Assembly (NCBI RefSeq): GCF_014199625.1
Contig: NZ_JACHNY010000001.1
Span: 1,047,810 to 1,111,809 of the forward strand
Source of the DNA: Sphingomonas abaci
GTDB taxonomy: Bacteria; Pseudomonadota; Alphaproteobacteria; Sphingomonadales; Sphingomonadaceae
Direction of reading: 5' to 3'
DNA length: 64,000 nt
Shown: positions 29,670 through 37,948 of the stretch, one piece after another
Layout of the letters: each line of letters opens with the position of its first letter
How positions within the stretch are numbered: position 1 is the first letter of the stretch
Position numbers and translations under genes: made by a program
Notes under the pieces: generated by a model
Database searches by the model: none
Seen by the model: the letters and a program-made list of their open reading frames with translations, nothing else
What the model was told of the DNA's origin: nothing

Positions 29670-30560
29670 TCAGACGGGCAGGCGCGCCACGGGCTGACCG
29701 GCCCGGATCGGCCGTCCCTCCGCCAGTTCGGGCGCGAGGCGCACGCCCGCGGGCAGGAAGACCAGGATGGTCGAGCCATGTTCGAACCAGCCCATCTCCT
29801 CCCCCTTGGCGACGGGCGCGTCGCAGGCCAGCCGCGCGCCGCCCAGGTCGCGGATCGACCGCTCGGCATCGACCAGGTGCAGGCGGATGCTCGCCACCAG
29901 GATCGCCGCGACCGGCACCAGCAGGATCGGCACGCCCCAGGGCTCCACCCGCGCCTCGATCACCGCGCGCTCGTTGCGGCAGAACAGCCGCTCGACGCGC
30001 TTCAGAGCGATCGGGTTGACGTTCCAGCAGTCGCCCGAGCGGTAGGTGACGCCCTCCACCCGCAGGTCGTGCGGCGCATGGAAACGGTGGTACATGCCCG
30101 CCGTCAGCCGCAGCGTGACGAACGACCCGTCGCGGAACCGCGCGGCCAATACGGGGTCGGGGATCAGTTCGCCCAGCCGATAGGGAAAGCCCTTCACCTG
30201 ATAGACGCGGTCGCCCGCGATCCGGCCATGCGCGCCGACGATCGCGTCGCACGGGCTGGCGATCACCGCCGGATCGGGATCATAGGGCCGCGCGCCGGCT
30301 CGCAGCGCGCGGGTGAAGCCGTCGCCCAGGGATCGGAAGCGGGTGGTCGCCGCATCGCTGAGGTCGACGCCCGCGAATGCCCGCCACAGCGCCAGCGCGG
30401 GGATGCGCACCAAAGGATGCTCGACCCGCGCGATCCGCCCGACAATCTGCGTCGCCCAGCGGCGCGGCAGGCGGTTGGTCAGCAGGAAATTGACGTCCTC
30501 CTGCAACAGCAGCCGCATCAGTCCGCGCGGGTGGCGGGTGGCGTCCTTGGCCGTCATCAT
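29670..30560 (-). CDS. Phosphatidylserine decarboxylase-family protein
   Basis: 296 residues from the ATG at 30560, which has AGGAA at a good distance; an upstream in-frame ATG lies at 30581. Family motifs: ASPCDAIVG, VYQVKGFPYRLGELI, RLTAGMYHRFHAPHDLRVEG and the self-cleavage motif HGSTILVF in place of LGST, where Ser would become the pyruvoyl group. Decarboxylates phosphatidylserine to phosphatidylethanolamine at the membrane. The longer branch with an N-terminal helical region suggests a paralogue beside the housekeeping psd-pssA pair, which is not here. Confidence 0.85.
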   Translation of the reverse strand: MMTAKDATRHPRGLMRLLLQEDVNFLLTNRLPRRWATQIVGRIARVEHPLVRIPALALWRAFAGVDLSDAATTRFRSLGDGFTRALRAGARPYDPDPAVIASPCDAIVGAHGRIAGDRVYQVKGFPYRLGELIPDPVLAARFRDGSFVTLRLTAGMYHRFHAPHDLRVEGVTYRSGDCWNVNPIALKRVERLFCRNERAVIEARVEPWGVPILLVPVAAILVASIRLHLVDAERSIRDLGGARLACDAPVAKGEEMGWFEHGSTILVFLPAGVRLAPELAEGRPIRAGQPVARLPV

Positions 30561-30613
30561 CGTGTTGTTCCTGTCTGTCATCGCCGCGTCACGCCGATGG
30601 GGTTGGTGGCGCC

Positions 30614-32275
30614 ATGCATCCGCTCCTGCTTCCGCTTGCGGCCGCCACCAGCCTGCTCGCCGCCGCCAAGGGTCGCCGCCGGCTCATCCTGTCGCGCGCC
30701 AAGCATCCCTCGCTCGGCGGCCATGTCCGCATGGCGAAGCGGGTGGCGGGGCAGTTGCCCTTCTACGATTATGATGACGACCGCGTCTTCCGCGCGGACG
30801 GCGCGCCGGAGCCCGTCGCGGCGGCGCGGCGCGCCTCGTTCGAGGCGCTGGCGACGCTCTACGCGGAACGCTTTCCGAAGACGCTGGCGCTGACCCGCGC
30901 AACGCGCGAGGGCCTGTCCGACCTGCAGTTCACCGGCCGCTACCGCGTGCCCTTCCAGTTCAGCCGGCGGGTGCGCGAGGCGCTGGGTATCGGCGCGTTC
31001 CTCGACCGGTCGGAGGGGCCCTTGGTCTGGGATCTGGACGGCAACCGGCTGATCGACCTGACCGGCAGCTACGGCGTCAACCTGCTCGGCTACGACCTCT
31101 ACAAGCAGACGATCCGCGAAGGCGTCGCGATGGCCGAACCGCTGGGTCCGGTGCTGGGCGCGCTGCATCCGGTGGTGTCCGACACCGTCGCGCGGCTGCG
31201 GGCGCTGTCGGGGATGGACGAGGTGTCGTTCCATATGTCCGGCACCGAGGCGGTGATGCAGGCGGTGCGGCTGGCGCGCTATCATACCGGACGGCGGCGG
31301 CTGGTGCGCTTCGCCGGCGCCTATCATGGCTGGTGGGGCGACGTGCAGCCGGGCATCGGCAATCCCGTGCCCGCCGACGGTACGCTGACGCTCGCCGACC
31401 TGTCGGAGCGGACGCTGAAGGTGCTGGCCACCCGGCGCGACATCGCCTGCGTGCTGGTCAACCCGCTCCAGGCGCTGCACGCCAATGGCGGCGCGCCGTC
31501 CGACGGGCAATTGGTGGCGGGGCGGGGCGGCGGGCAGCAGGTGTCGCGGGCCGACTATGCCGCATGGCTGCAGCGGCTGGCCGCGACCTGCCGGGCGAAC
31601 GGCGTCGTGCTGATCTTGGACGATGTGTTCATGGGCTTTCGCCTCGCCCCCGGCGGCGCGGCCGACTATTTCGGGGTGCGGCCCGACCTCGTCACCTATG
31701 GCAAGACGCTGGGCGGCGGCCTGCCGGTCGGGGTGCTGGCCGGGGGCGCGGCGCTGATGAAGCGATGGCGCGACGATCGGCCGGGCGACATCTGCTTCGC
31801 GCGCGGCACGTTCAACGCCCATCCCTATGTGATGGGGGCGATGAACGCGTTCCTGCGCCGGCTGGAGACGCCCGAGGTTCGGGCCCTTTACGACGGCATG
31901 GACGGACGGTGGCGCGACCGGGCGGACCAACTCAACGCCCGCCTCGCCGCCGAAGACCTGCCGCTGCGCGTCGCGCATCTGACCACGGTGTGGACGGTGC
32001 TGCACGATGCGCCCTCCGCCTATAACTGGATGCTGCAATATCATCTCCGGGCGGCGGGACTGGCGCTCAGCTGGGTGGGCACGGGGCGGCTGATCTTCAG
32101 CCTGGACATCGACGACGCGCTGTTCGCGGAGATCGTCGAGCGGTTCCTCGCCGCCGGCCGGGCGATGCGCGACGGCGGCTGGTGGTGGCATGCCGAAGGC
32201 GCCACCGACAAACGCATCCGCCGCCGCCTGCTGCGCGAGATGATTGCGGTGCGGATGGGGCGGGCGCTGCCGTGA
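30614..32275 (+). CDS. Class III PLP-dependent aminotransferase, GSA-aminomutase-like, with N-terminal extension
   Basis: 553 residues, about 120 longer than typical. The first ~120 residues are basic and predicted helical, with a hydrophobic start. The class III fold follows: DLDGNRLIDLTGSYGVN, FHMSGTEAVMQAVRLARYHTGR, AYHGWWGD, ILDDVFMGFR and the PLP-Lys in TYGKTLGGGLPVG. Despite its likeness to glutamate-1-semialdehyde aminomutase, the surroundings (decarboxylase, PmtA-like and Mpo1-like genes) suggest an amine transfer in lipid or envelope chemistry rather than haem synthesis. Substrate unknown. Divergent from the decarboxylase gene. Confidence 0.82.
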   Translation: MHPLLLPLAAATSLLAAAKGRRRLILSRAKHPSLGGHVRMAKRVAGQLPFYDYDDDRVFRADGAPEPVAAARRASFEALATLYAERFPKTLALTRATREGLSDLQFTGRYRVPFQFSRRVREALGIGAFLDRSEGPLVWDLDGNRLIDLTGSYGVNLLGYDLYKQTIREGVAMAEPLGPVLGALHPVVSDTVARLRALSGMDEVSFHMSGTEAVMQAVRLARYHTGRRRLVRFAGAYHGWWGDVQPGIGNPVPADGTLTLADLSERTLKVLATRRDIACVLVNPLQALHANGGAPSDGQLVAGRGGGQQVSRADYAAWLQRLAATCRANGVVLILDDVFMGFRLAPGGAADYFGVRPDLVTYGKTLGGGLPVGVLAGGAALMKRWRDDRPGDICFARGTFNAHPYVMGAMNAFLRRLETPEVRALYDGMDGRWRDRADQLNARLAAEDLPLRVAHLTTVWTVLHDAPSAYNWMLQYHLRAAGLALSWVGTGRLIFSLDIDDALFAEIVERFLAAGRAMRDGGWWWHAEGATDKRIRRRLLREMIAVRMGRALP

Positions 32276-32307
32276 TGTTGCCCCCCCACCTGCCACTCCC
32301 TTGCCTA

Positions 32308-32399
32308 CCACCCCGGCGAAGGCCGGGGTCCAGTTGGTTGAGGCTGGCGCTTTATCCTCTGCGTTCCGCAACCGGTCCCGGCCTTTGCCGGGCGGTGGG
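32308..32399. repeat. REP/BIME-like inverted repeat (family 1, copy 1)
   Basis: Left arm 32308-32333 (CCACCCCGGCGAAGGCCGGGG then TCCAG) and right arm 32371-32399 (CGGTCCCGGCCTTTGCCGGGCGGTGG) are imperfect inverted copies about 37 bp apart. Related elements lie at 39256-39352 and 48756-48846, always between genes. Confidence 0.75.
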
Positions 32400-32428
32400 T
32401 GGAGGGGGTCAGACGACGCGCATCGCGT

Positions 32429-33028
32429 TCACGCCGCTTCGCGCCTGTCGATCCGCTCGCCCTTCAGCAGCCGCAGCGGCGCGCTCTTGTACAGCCTGAA
32501 GTCGTTGAACGGGTCGGTGACGATCTTGGTCGCCCAGACCAGCCCCGTCTCGACGTCATACTGCGCGAAGAGCTGAAGCATACGCACGACGATCGCGCCC
32601 ACCCCCAGGAACAGCCAGCCGATCCCGACATGGCGCAGATAGCCCATCACCCCCGCCGGCGCCGCCAGCGCCCCGAACAGGGTCGGCGTGGCGAGCAGCA
32701 CCAGCGGCACCGACAGCCAGACGCTCATCAACACCCATTTGCGGAAGAGATTGTAGCCCAGCTTGATCGCCTCCTTATGCGTGTGGCTGGCCTGGTTCAC
32801 ATGGTCGTAGGTGCGCGGCTCGAAGAAGAAATGCCCCGCCTGCCGGCTGGTCATCGCCACGCCCCAGGCGAGCAGGCTGGCGACCGCGGGGTCGACCAGC
32901 AACAGGCAATAGGCGACCATGAAGGTGCAGGCGCTGACGAAGTGCAGGCTCTGGTTGACCAGGCTGTGGTGATAGTAGCGATGGTCGTCCCACCGCTGTT
33001 CGGCGAGGTGCGCGCGAAAATTGCTCAC
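32429..33028 (-). CDS. Mpo1/YGL010w (DUF962)-like membrane protein
   Basis: 199 residues from GTG 33028, which overlaps the methyltransferase stop (GTGA). Membrane helices at about residues 30-60 and 105-150. The segment YYHHSLVNQSLHF and later AGHFFFEPRTYDH align with the two His motifs of yeast Mpo1 (YHHNPVN... and GHGVFEKR), an iron-dependent dioxygenase that shortens 2-hydroxy fatty acids from sphingolipid breakdown. Sphingomonads make sphingolipids with 2-hydroxy acyl chains, so a similar role is plausible. Function is inferred from motifs only. Confidence 0.72.
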   Translation of the reverse strand: MSNFRAHLAEQRWDDHRYYHHSLVNQSLHFVSACTFMVAYCLLLVDPAVASLLAWGVAMTSRQAGHFFFEPRTYDHVNQASHTHKEAIKLGYNLFRKWVLMSVWLSVPLVLLATPTLFGALAAPAGVMGYLRHVGIGWLFLGVGAIVVRMLQLFAQYDVETGLVWATKIVTDPFNDFRLYKSAPLRLLKGERIDRREAA

Positions 33029-33687
33029 TGGTCCTGTCCTTTGCCGCCAATCGTCTTGCCGAAGCGCACGAGCGAGAAATGGCCGAAGGGCGGGATTGGC
33101 CGGGCCTCCAGCAAAGCGATGTCGGGCCGGCCGGCGACCCAGTCGCGATAGAGCGAGAAGGGAAATTCGGTGCGGAAGCCCAATCGGCTGGTCACCGGCA
33201 TCAGCCCGCGCTCGATCACGCCGCGCATCCCGCCGTCGGCGCTGACGCGGGTGGTGATGACGATCTCGCCGCCGGGGCGGCAGACGCGCGCGCATTCGTC
33301 CAGCGCGCGCAACGGATGCGGCACCGCGGAGACGACATATTGCGCCACCACCACGTCGAACGCGTGGTCGGGATAGGCGAGCCGCTCGGCATCGCCGATC
33401 GCGATCGCCTCGACATTGGTCAGGCCCAGCCGCTCGATCCGCGCGCGGGCCTTGTCGAGCATCGCGTCGGACAGGTCGACGCCGGTGATGCGGCTGCTCT
33501 GGCGATAGCGGGGCAGCGAGATGCCGGTGCCGACCCCCACTTCCAGGATGCGGCCGCCGACCCGGTCCGCCGCCTCGACCGCGACCGACCGACCCTGGCG
33601 GAACACCGCCCCGAACACGAGATCATAGATCGGCGCCCAACGATCATAGGCCTTGGCCACGCCGACGGTGTTCATCTGAGTCGCCAA
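33025..33687 (-). CDS. pmtA: Phospholipid N-methyltransferase, PmtA-like
   Basis: 220 residues from TTG 33687, chosen because GAGGAG lies 7 bp upstream; ATG 33675 is four codons in. Class I SAM fold: AYDRWAPIYDLVFG, SAM motif LEVGVGTGISLP, DLSDAMLDKARARI and VVAQYVVSAVPHP. These match the Rhodobacter-type PmtA branch that converts phosphatidylethanolamine to phosphatidylcholine; other lipid or quinone methyltransferases share the fold. Translationally coupled to the Mpo1-like gene. Confidence 0.82.
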   Translation of the reverse strand: MATQMNTVGVAKAYDRWAPIYDLVFGAVFRQGRSVAVEAADRVGGRILEVGVGTGISLPRYRQSSRITGVDLSDAMLDKARARIERLGLTNVEAIAIGDAERLAYPDHAFDVVVAQYVVSAVPHPLRALDECARVCRPGGEIVITTRVSADGGMRGVIERGLMPVTSRLGFRTEFPFSLYRDWVAGRPDIALLEARPIPPFGHFSLVRFGKTIGGKGQDQ

Positions 33688-33905
33688 CAAGAAACTCCTC
33701 GTACCGGAAGGTGTCGCGGATGGTTGGTCGTTTGTGACAGAGGCCGGTTGCACTTTTGCGATGTTTTGATGATGCCGCCTGTCACCGATCCGCCACCAAA
33801 TCTTCACGGGAATGGCATCGGATTGACCCACAGCACTGCTATCCGGTGCCGGCGACGAAAAGCGGAGCCCGCGCGCTGGCGCGTCCCGCGATCGGGGGAT
33901 CGGAC

Positions 33906-34841
33906 ATGGCCGAGATGCACGCAGTGAAGACCTTCGCCCGCGTCGGCGACCCCCGGCCATCGTCACGCCGCGCCGCGCCGCCGCTCCCCGCCTGGCTGGC
34001 CCTGCCCGACCGGGACGATGGCGGCGAGGAGGACGGGCGCGCGCCCCGCCGCACCCGCTATCGCACCATCTTCGTCTCCGACGTGCATCTGGGCACCAGC
34101 GGGTCGAACGCGGCGATGCTGCTCGACTTTCTGAAGGCGCATGAGTGCGACACGCTCTATCTGGTCGGCGACATCGTCGACGGCTGGCAACTGCGCAAAG
34201 GCTGGTACTGGCCCCAGCCGCATAACGACGTGGTCCGGGCAGTCCTGAAGATGGCCAAGCATGGCACCCGCGTGATCTACATTCCCGGCAATCACGACGA
34301 GCATTTCCGCGACTATGCCGGGTTGGAATTCGGCGGCATCGAACTGCTGGACGAGGATGTGCACGTCACCGCCGACGGTCGCCGGCTGCTGGTGATCCAT
34401 GGCGACCAGTTCGACAATGTGGTGCTGTACCACAAGTGGCTCGCCTTCCTGGGCGACGGCGCCTACACCCTGCTGCTCAAGAGCAACGGCCTGGTCAACT
34501 GGTGCCGGCGCCGGCTGGGCCTGCCCTATTGGTCGCTGGCCGCGCATATGAAGAAGCGGGTGAAGAACGCCGTCGCCTTCATCTCGCGCTTCGAGGAGGT
34601 AGTGGCCCACGCGGCCGCCGAGCGCCGGGTCGAGGGCGTGGTGTGCGGCCATATCCACTCCGCGGAGATCCGCCAGTTCGGCGAGATCACCTATTATAAC
34701 GATGGCGACTGGGTGGAGAGTTGCACGGCGCTGGTCGAACATGGCGATGGCCGGATGGAGATCATCGACTGGGCCGAACGCGACCGGCAGCAGGAGCTGG
34801 CCGCGCGCGAACGGCCGCGCCCGACGCTGGTGACCGGCTGA
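33906..34841 (+). CDS. UDP-2,3-diacylglucosamine diphosphatase-like metallophosphoesterase
   Basis: 311 residues from ATG 33906. Metallophosphoesterase metal motifs occur in order: VSDVHLGTSG, GDIVDGWQL, IPGNHDEHF, VIHGDQFD and GHIHSAEI. This set, with the capping segment around KKRVKNAVAFI, places it with LpxH-like UDP-2,3-diacylglucosamine hydrolases of lipid A synthesis, or close lipid phosphatases. Basic, disordered first ~45 residues. Divergent from the PmtA-Mpo1 pair across 218 bp. Confidence 0.82.
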   Translation: MAEMHAVKTFARVGDPRPSSRRAAPPLPAWLALPDRDDGGEEDGRAPRRTRYRTIFVSDVHLGTSGSNAAMLLDFLKAHECDTLYLVGDIVDGWQLRKGWYWPQPHNDVVRAVLKMAKHGTRVIYIPGNHDEHFRDYAGLEFGGIELLDEDVHVTADGRRLLVIHGDQFDNVVLYHKWLAFLGDGAYTLLLKSNGLVNWCRRRLGLPYWSLAAHMKKRVKNAVAFISRFEEVVAHAAAERRVEGVVCGHIHSAEIRQFGEITYYNDGDWVESCTALVEHGDGRMEIIDWAERDRQQELAARERPRPTLVTG

Positions 34842-34855
34842 GGCTCCCACCCCGA

Positions 34856-34877
34856 CGCTCCTGCCTGCGCAGGAGCG
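34856..34877. repeat. Short palindrome CGCTCCTGC-CTGC-GCAGGAGCG (family 3, copy 1)
   Basis: Perfect 9-bp stem with a 4-nt loop just after the metallophosphoesterase stop. A near copy lies at 41041-41062. It may be a REP-like unit or a 3' hairpin; no T-run follows. Confidence 0.55.
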
Positions 34878-35051
34878 GGCGGGCCGCTCCCCCACCTTGC
34901 CCGACCGCCCACCGCCGCCCGCCGCCGCCAGGCGGCGCAGGATGTTTACACGCGCGCGCTTGCCGCTAGGGTCCGTCGTCATCCAATGGTCACGGACGAT
35001 GACCGGCCGGGCCGATGCGCCCGGCGCTGTGTATTAGGGAGCGTATCTCGA

Positions 35052-36857
35052 ATGGTGGACACCCCGACCGCGGACAGCCCGCGCGAGCCGGACATCACCC
35101 ATGTCAATCCCGCCGCCCAGGAAAGCTGGTTCGGCCATCCCCGCCAGCTGGCGCGCCTGTTCACCACCGAGATGTGGGAGCGGTTCGGCTTCTACGGCAT
35201 GCGGGCGCTGCTGACGCTGTACCTCACCAAGCATTTCGTGTTCGGCGATCGCGAGGCGACCGGCCTGTACGGCGGCTATACCGCCCTCGTCTATCTGACG
35301 CCCTTGGTCGGCGGCTGGCTGGCCGACCAGTATCTGGGCTTCAAGCGCGCGGTGAAATTCGGCGCGATCCTGATGTCGATCGGCTATTTCATCCTCTGCT
35401 TCGGCGGCGAGAGCGCCAGGCCGATCGCGACCATCGATGGCCAGCGCTATGCGGTGCAGGTCGACCAGTCGCCGAGCGGCGGCGAGACGCAATATCTGAT
35501 CGACAATGGCCGGCGACTGAAGATCCAGGGCCAGGAGGACGGCAGCGCGGCGCTGGTGGCGGCGGACGGCACGGTCGCGCGCACCGTCGCGCCGGGCAAG
35601 CTGGTCGCGGGCGGCGAGCGCAGCGACCTGTACGTCACCATCATGCTGCTCGGCCTGTGCCTGGTGTCGGTCGGCAACGGCTTCTTCAAGCCCAATATCT
35701 CGACCATGGTCGGCGAGTTGTACGAACAGGGCGACCGCCGTCGCGACGCCGGCTTCACCATCTTCTACATGGGGATCAATCTCGGCTCGTTCCTGTCGCA
35801 ACTGCTCTGCCCCTTCCTGGCGGACGCGATCGGCTGGTGGGCCGGGTTCGGCCTGGCCGCGGCGGGCATGGTGTTCAGCTGGGCGCTGATCCAGTTCGAT
35901 GGCGGCAAGCTCAACGGCTATGGCGAGCCGCCGCTGACGGTGCGCCAGGGCGGCCGCGACCGGGCGCTGGGCATCTATGCGCTGGCGCTGCTCGGCGTGC
36001 CGATCTTCTACCTGCTGTTCATCAACCTGATGAACGCGACGCCGCCGGCGCCCGGATCGGGCATCGTCGGGTACATCGCCAGCCTGTCCCTGATGGGCAA
36101 GCTGCTGTTCGGCACCTTCCTGATCGGCGTACCGGCGATCCTGATCTGGTCGGCGGTGAAGGGCGATCGTCGCGAATTCCAGATGATGCTGGCGGCGATG
36201 GTGATGATCGTCTTCAACGTCGTGTTCTGGACGCTGTTCGAACAGGCCGGTTCGTCGCTGACGCTGTTCGCCGACCGCAACACCGATCTGTCGGTGTTCG
36301 GCCTCTTCTCCATCTCGGCCGGGCAGACGCAGTTCTTCAATGCGCTGTTCATCATCCTGCTCGCGCCGGTCATGTCGGCGCTGTGGACGGCGCTGGCGCG
36401 GCGCGGGCTGGAGCCGTCGGTGCCGGTCAAGTTCGCGATCGCGCTGGTCGGGGTGGGCGCCGGCTTCCTGTTCCTGGTCTGGGGCGCGAGCCTGGCCGGT
36501 CCCAGCTTCAAGGTCGCGATCTGGTGGCTGGCGGGCCTCTATTTCATCCACAGCTTCGCCGAGCTCTGCATCTCGCCGGTCGGCCTGTCGATGATCACCA
36601 AGCTGTCGATCGCGCGCATCGTCGGCATGATGATGGGCGTGTGGTTCCTGTCGATCTCGGTCGCGCAATATGTCGCCGGCATCGTCGCGCAGGTGGCCAG
36701 CGTCGAGACGGTGGGCGGTCAGGTGACGAACCTGAAGGTCAGCCTGGACACCTATGTCGGCGTGTTCTGGACGATCGGCTGGATCGCGGTCGGCATCGGC
36801 CTGTTCCTGCTGGTCCTGTCGCCGCTCATCAAGCGCTGGATGCACGGCGTGAAGTGA
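35052..36857 (+). CDS. POT/PTR2-family oligopeptide:H+ symporter
   Basis: 601 residues from ATG 35052. The POT signature is present: TTEMWERFGFYGMRALLTLYL (ExxERF-like) and GFFKPNISTMVGELYEQGDRRRDAGFTIFYMGINLG. About 14 hydrophobic segments, with an inserted soluble stretch of ~90 residues between helices 3 and 4 (IDGQRYAVQVDQSPS... to ...VAPGKLVAGGERS), which is longer than in the E. coli proteins. Imports di- and tripeptides with protons. Confidence 0.93.
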   Translation: MVDTPTADSPREPDITHVNPAAQESWFGHPRQLARLFTTEMWERFGFYGMRALLTLYLTKHFVFGDREATGLYGGYTALVYLTPLVGGWLADQYLGFKRAVKFGAILMSIGYFILCFGGESARPIATIDGQRYAVQVDQSPSGGETQYLIDNGRRLKIQGQEDGSAALVAADGTVARTVAPGKLVAGGERSDLYVTIMLLGLCLVSVGNGFFKPNISTMVGELYEQGDRRRDAGFTIFYMGINLGSFLSQLLCPFLADAIGWWAGFGLAAAGMVFSWALIQFDGGKLNGYGEPPLTVRQGGRDRALGIYALALLGVPIFYLLFINLMNATPPAPGSGIVGYIASLSLMGKLLFGTFLIGVPAILIWSAVKGDRREFQMMLAAMVMIVFNVVFWTLFEQAGSSLTLFADRNTDLSVFGLFSISAGQTQFFNALFIILLAPVMSALWTALARRGLEPSVPVKFAIALVGVGAGFLFLVWGASLAGPSFKVAIWWLAGLYFIHSFAELCISPVGLSMITKLSIARIVGMMMGVWFLSISVAQYVAGIVAQVASVETVGGQVTNLKVSLDTYVGVFWTIGWIAVGIGLFLLVLSPLIKRWMHGVK

Positions 36858-36974
36858 TCCACGGCGAGTCGCTCCGGACGACCGGCGCGACTCGCCGCTT
36901 GGCTAAGACGCGGAATCGGCGCATCTTCCTCCGGCAGGCGTGGTGAACGACGCCGCAAGGAAGAGAGGAAGCCG

Positions 36975-37946
36975 ATGAAAGCGACACTCCTGGCCGCCGC
37001 GCTGGCGGCCCCATTGCTCGGGCTGACCCTGGCGGGCCCCGCCGCCGCCACCCGAACCACCGGCAGCTACACCTCGCTGACCGTGTTCGGCGACAGCCTG
37101 GTCGATGCGGGCAACATCTTCGCGCTGACCGGGGGGCGGACGCCCTCCCCCTCGGCCGGCTATTTCCAGGGCCGGTTCACCAACGGCTACGACTATACCG
37201 ACCTGCTCAGCGTCGACCTGTTCGGCCGGCCGACCCTCGCTTCGCTGCTGGGCGGACGCAACTTCGCCTTTGGCGGCGCGCGGATCGTCGACAATGGCGA
37301 CGCGGTCCCCGATCTGTCCCGGCAGATCGACCTGTACGAAGCCGCATTGGGCCAGACCGCCGACCGCAACGGGCTGTATGTGCTGAATGCGGGCGGCAAC
37401 GACGTGTTCGGCGCGATCGCCGGCACGATCGGCGGGGCGGACCCGCAATCCTATCTGCGGGACGCCGCCGGCCAATATGCAGCCAGCGTGCAGCGGCTGA
37501 ACGACCTGGGCGTGCGCAACATCCTGATCACCGACTTCCCGGTGGCGACCGCCGGGGCGATCAACAGCCAGGCCAATGGCTTTCTCGATGCGGCGCTGGG
37601 CAATCTGTCGCTGGCGAGCGACACGACCCTGTTCCGGTTCAGCTTCACCGACTTCTTCAACCAACTGTCGGTCGATCCCGGCCGGTTCGGCCTGCCCGCG
37701 CTCGACCTGACCACGACCTGCCAGGCGGCAGGAGCGGCGGCGATCGCCTCGGGCTGTGCCGGCTATTTCTCGTTCGACGGCACGCATCCGACCGCGGCGG
37801 TGCAGCGCGCCGCCTATCAGGAGATGAACCGTCAGTTCGCGCTCGCGGTGCCCGAGCCGGCGAGCTGGATGCTGATGCTGACCGGCTTCGCGCTCGTCGG
37901 CATGGCGGCGCGGCGGCGCGGCCGGCTGGTGCCCCGCCCCGCTTGA
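36975..37946 (+). CDS. SGNH/GDSL hydrolase with PEP-CTERM sorting signal
   Basis: 323 residues with a signal peptide (MKATLLAAALAAPLLGL...). GDSL blocks: VFGDSLVDAGN (catalytic Ser), NFAFGGARI, NAGGNDVF and the Asp-x-x-His pair in FDGTHPT. The C-terminus is VPEPASWMLML, a hydrophobic run and RRRGR, a PEP-CTERM tripartite signal read by an exosortase. It is thus an exported, sorted lipase or esterase. The exosortase gene is not in this window. Convergent with the MFS gene, 2 bp apart. Confidence 0.92.
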   Translation: MKATLLAAALAAPLLGLTLAGPAAATRTTGSYTSLTVFGDSLVDAGNIFALTGGRTPSPSAGYFQGRFTNGYDYTDLLSVDLFGRPTLASLLGGRNFAFGGARIVDNGDAVPDLSRQIDLYEAALGQTADRNGLYVLNAGGNDVFGAIAGTIGGADPQSYLRDAAGQYAASVQRLNDLGVRNILITDFPVATAGAINSQANGFLDAALGNLSLASDTTLFRFSFTDFFNQLSVDPGRFGLPALDLTTTCQAAGAAAIASGCAGYFSFDGTHPTAAVQRAAYQEMNRQFALAVPEPASWMLMLTGFALVGMAARRRGRLVPRPA

Positions 37947-37948
37947 CC

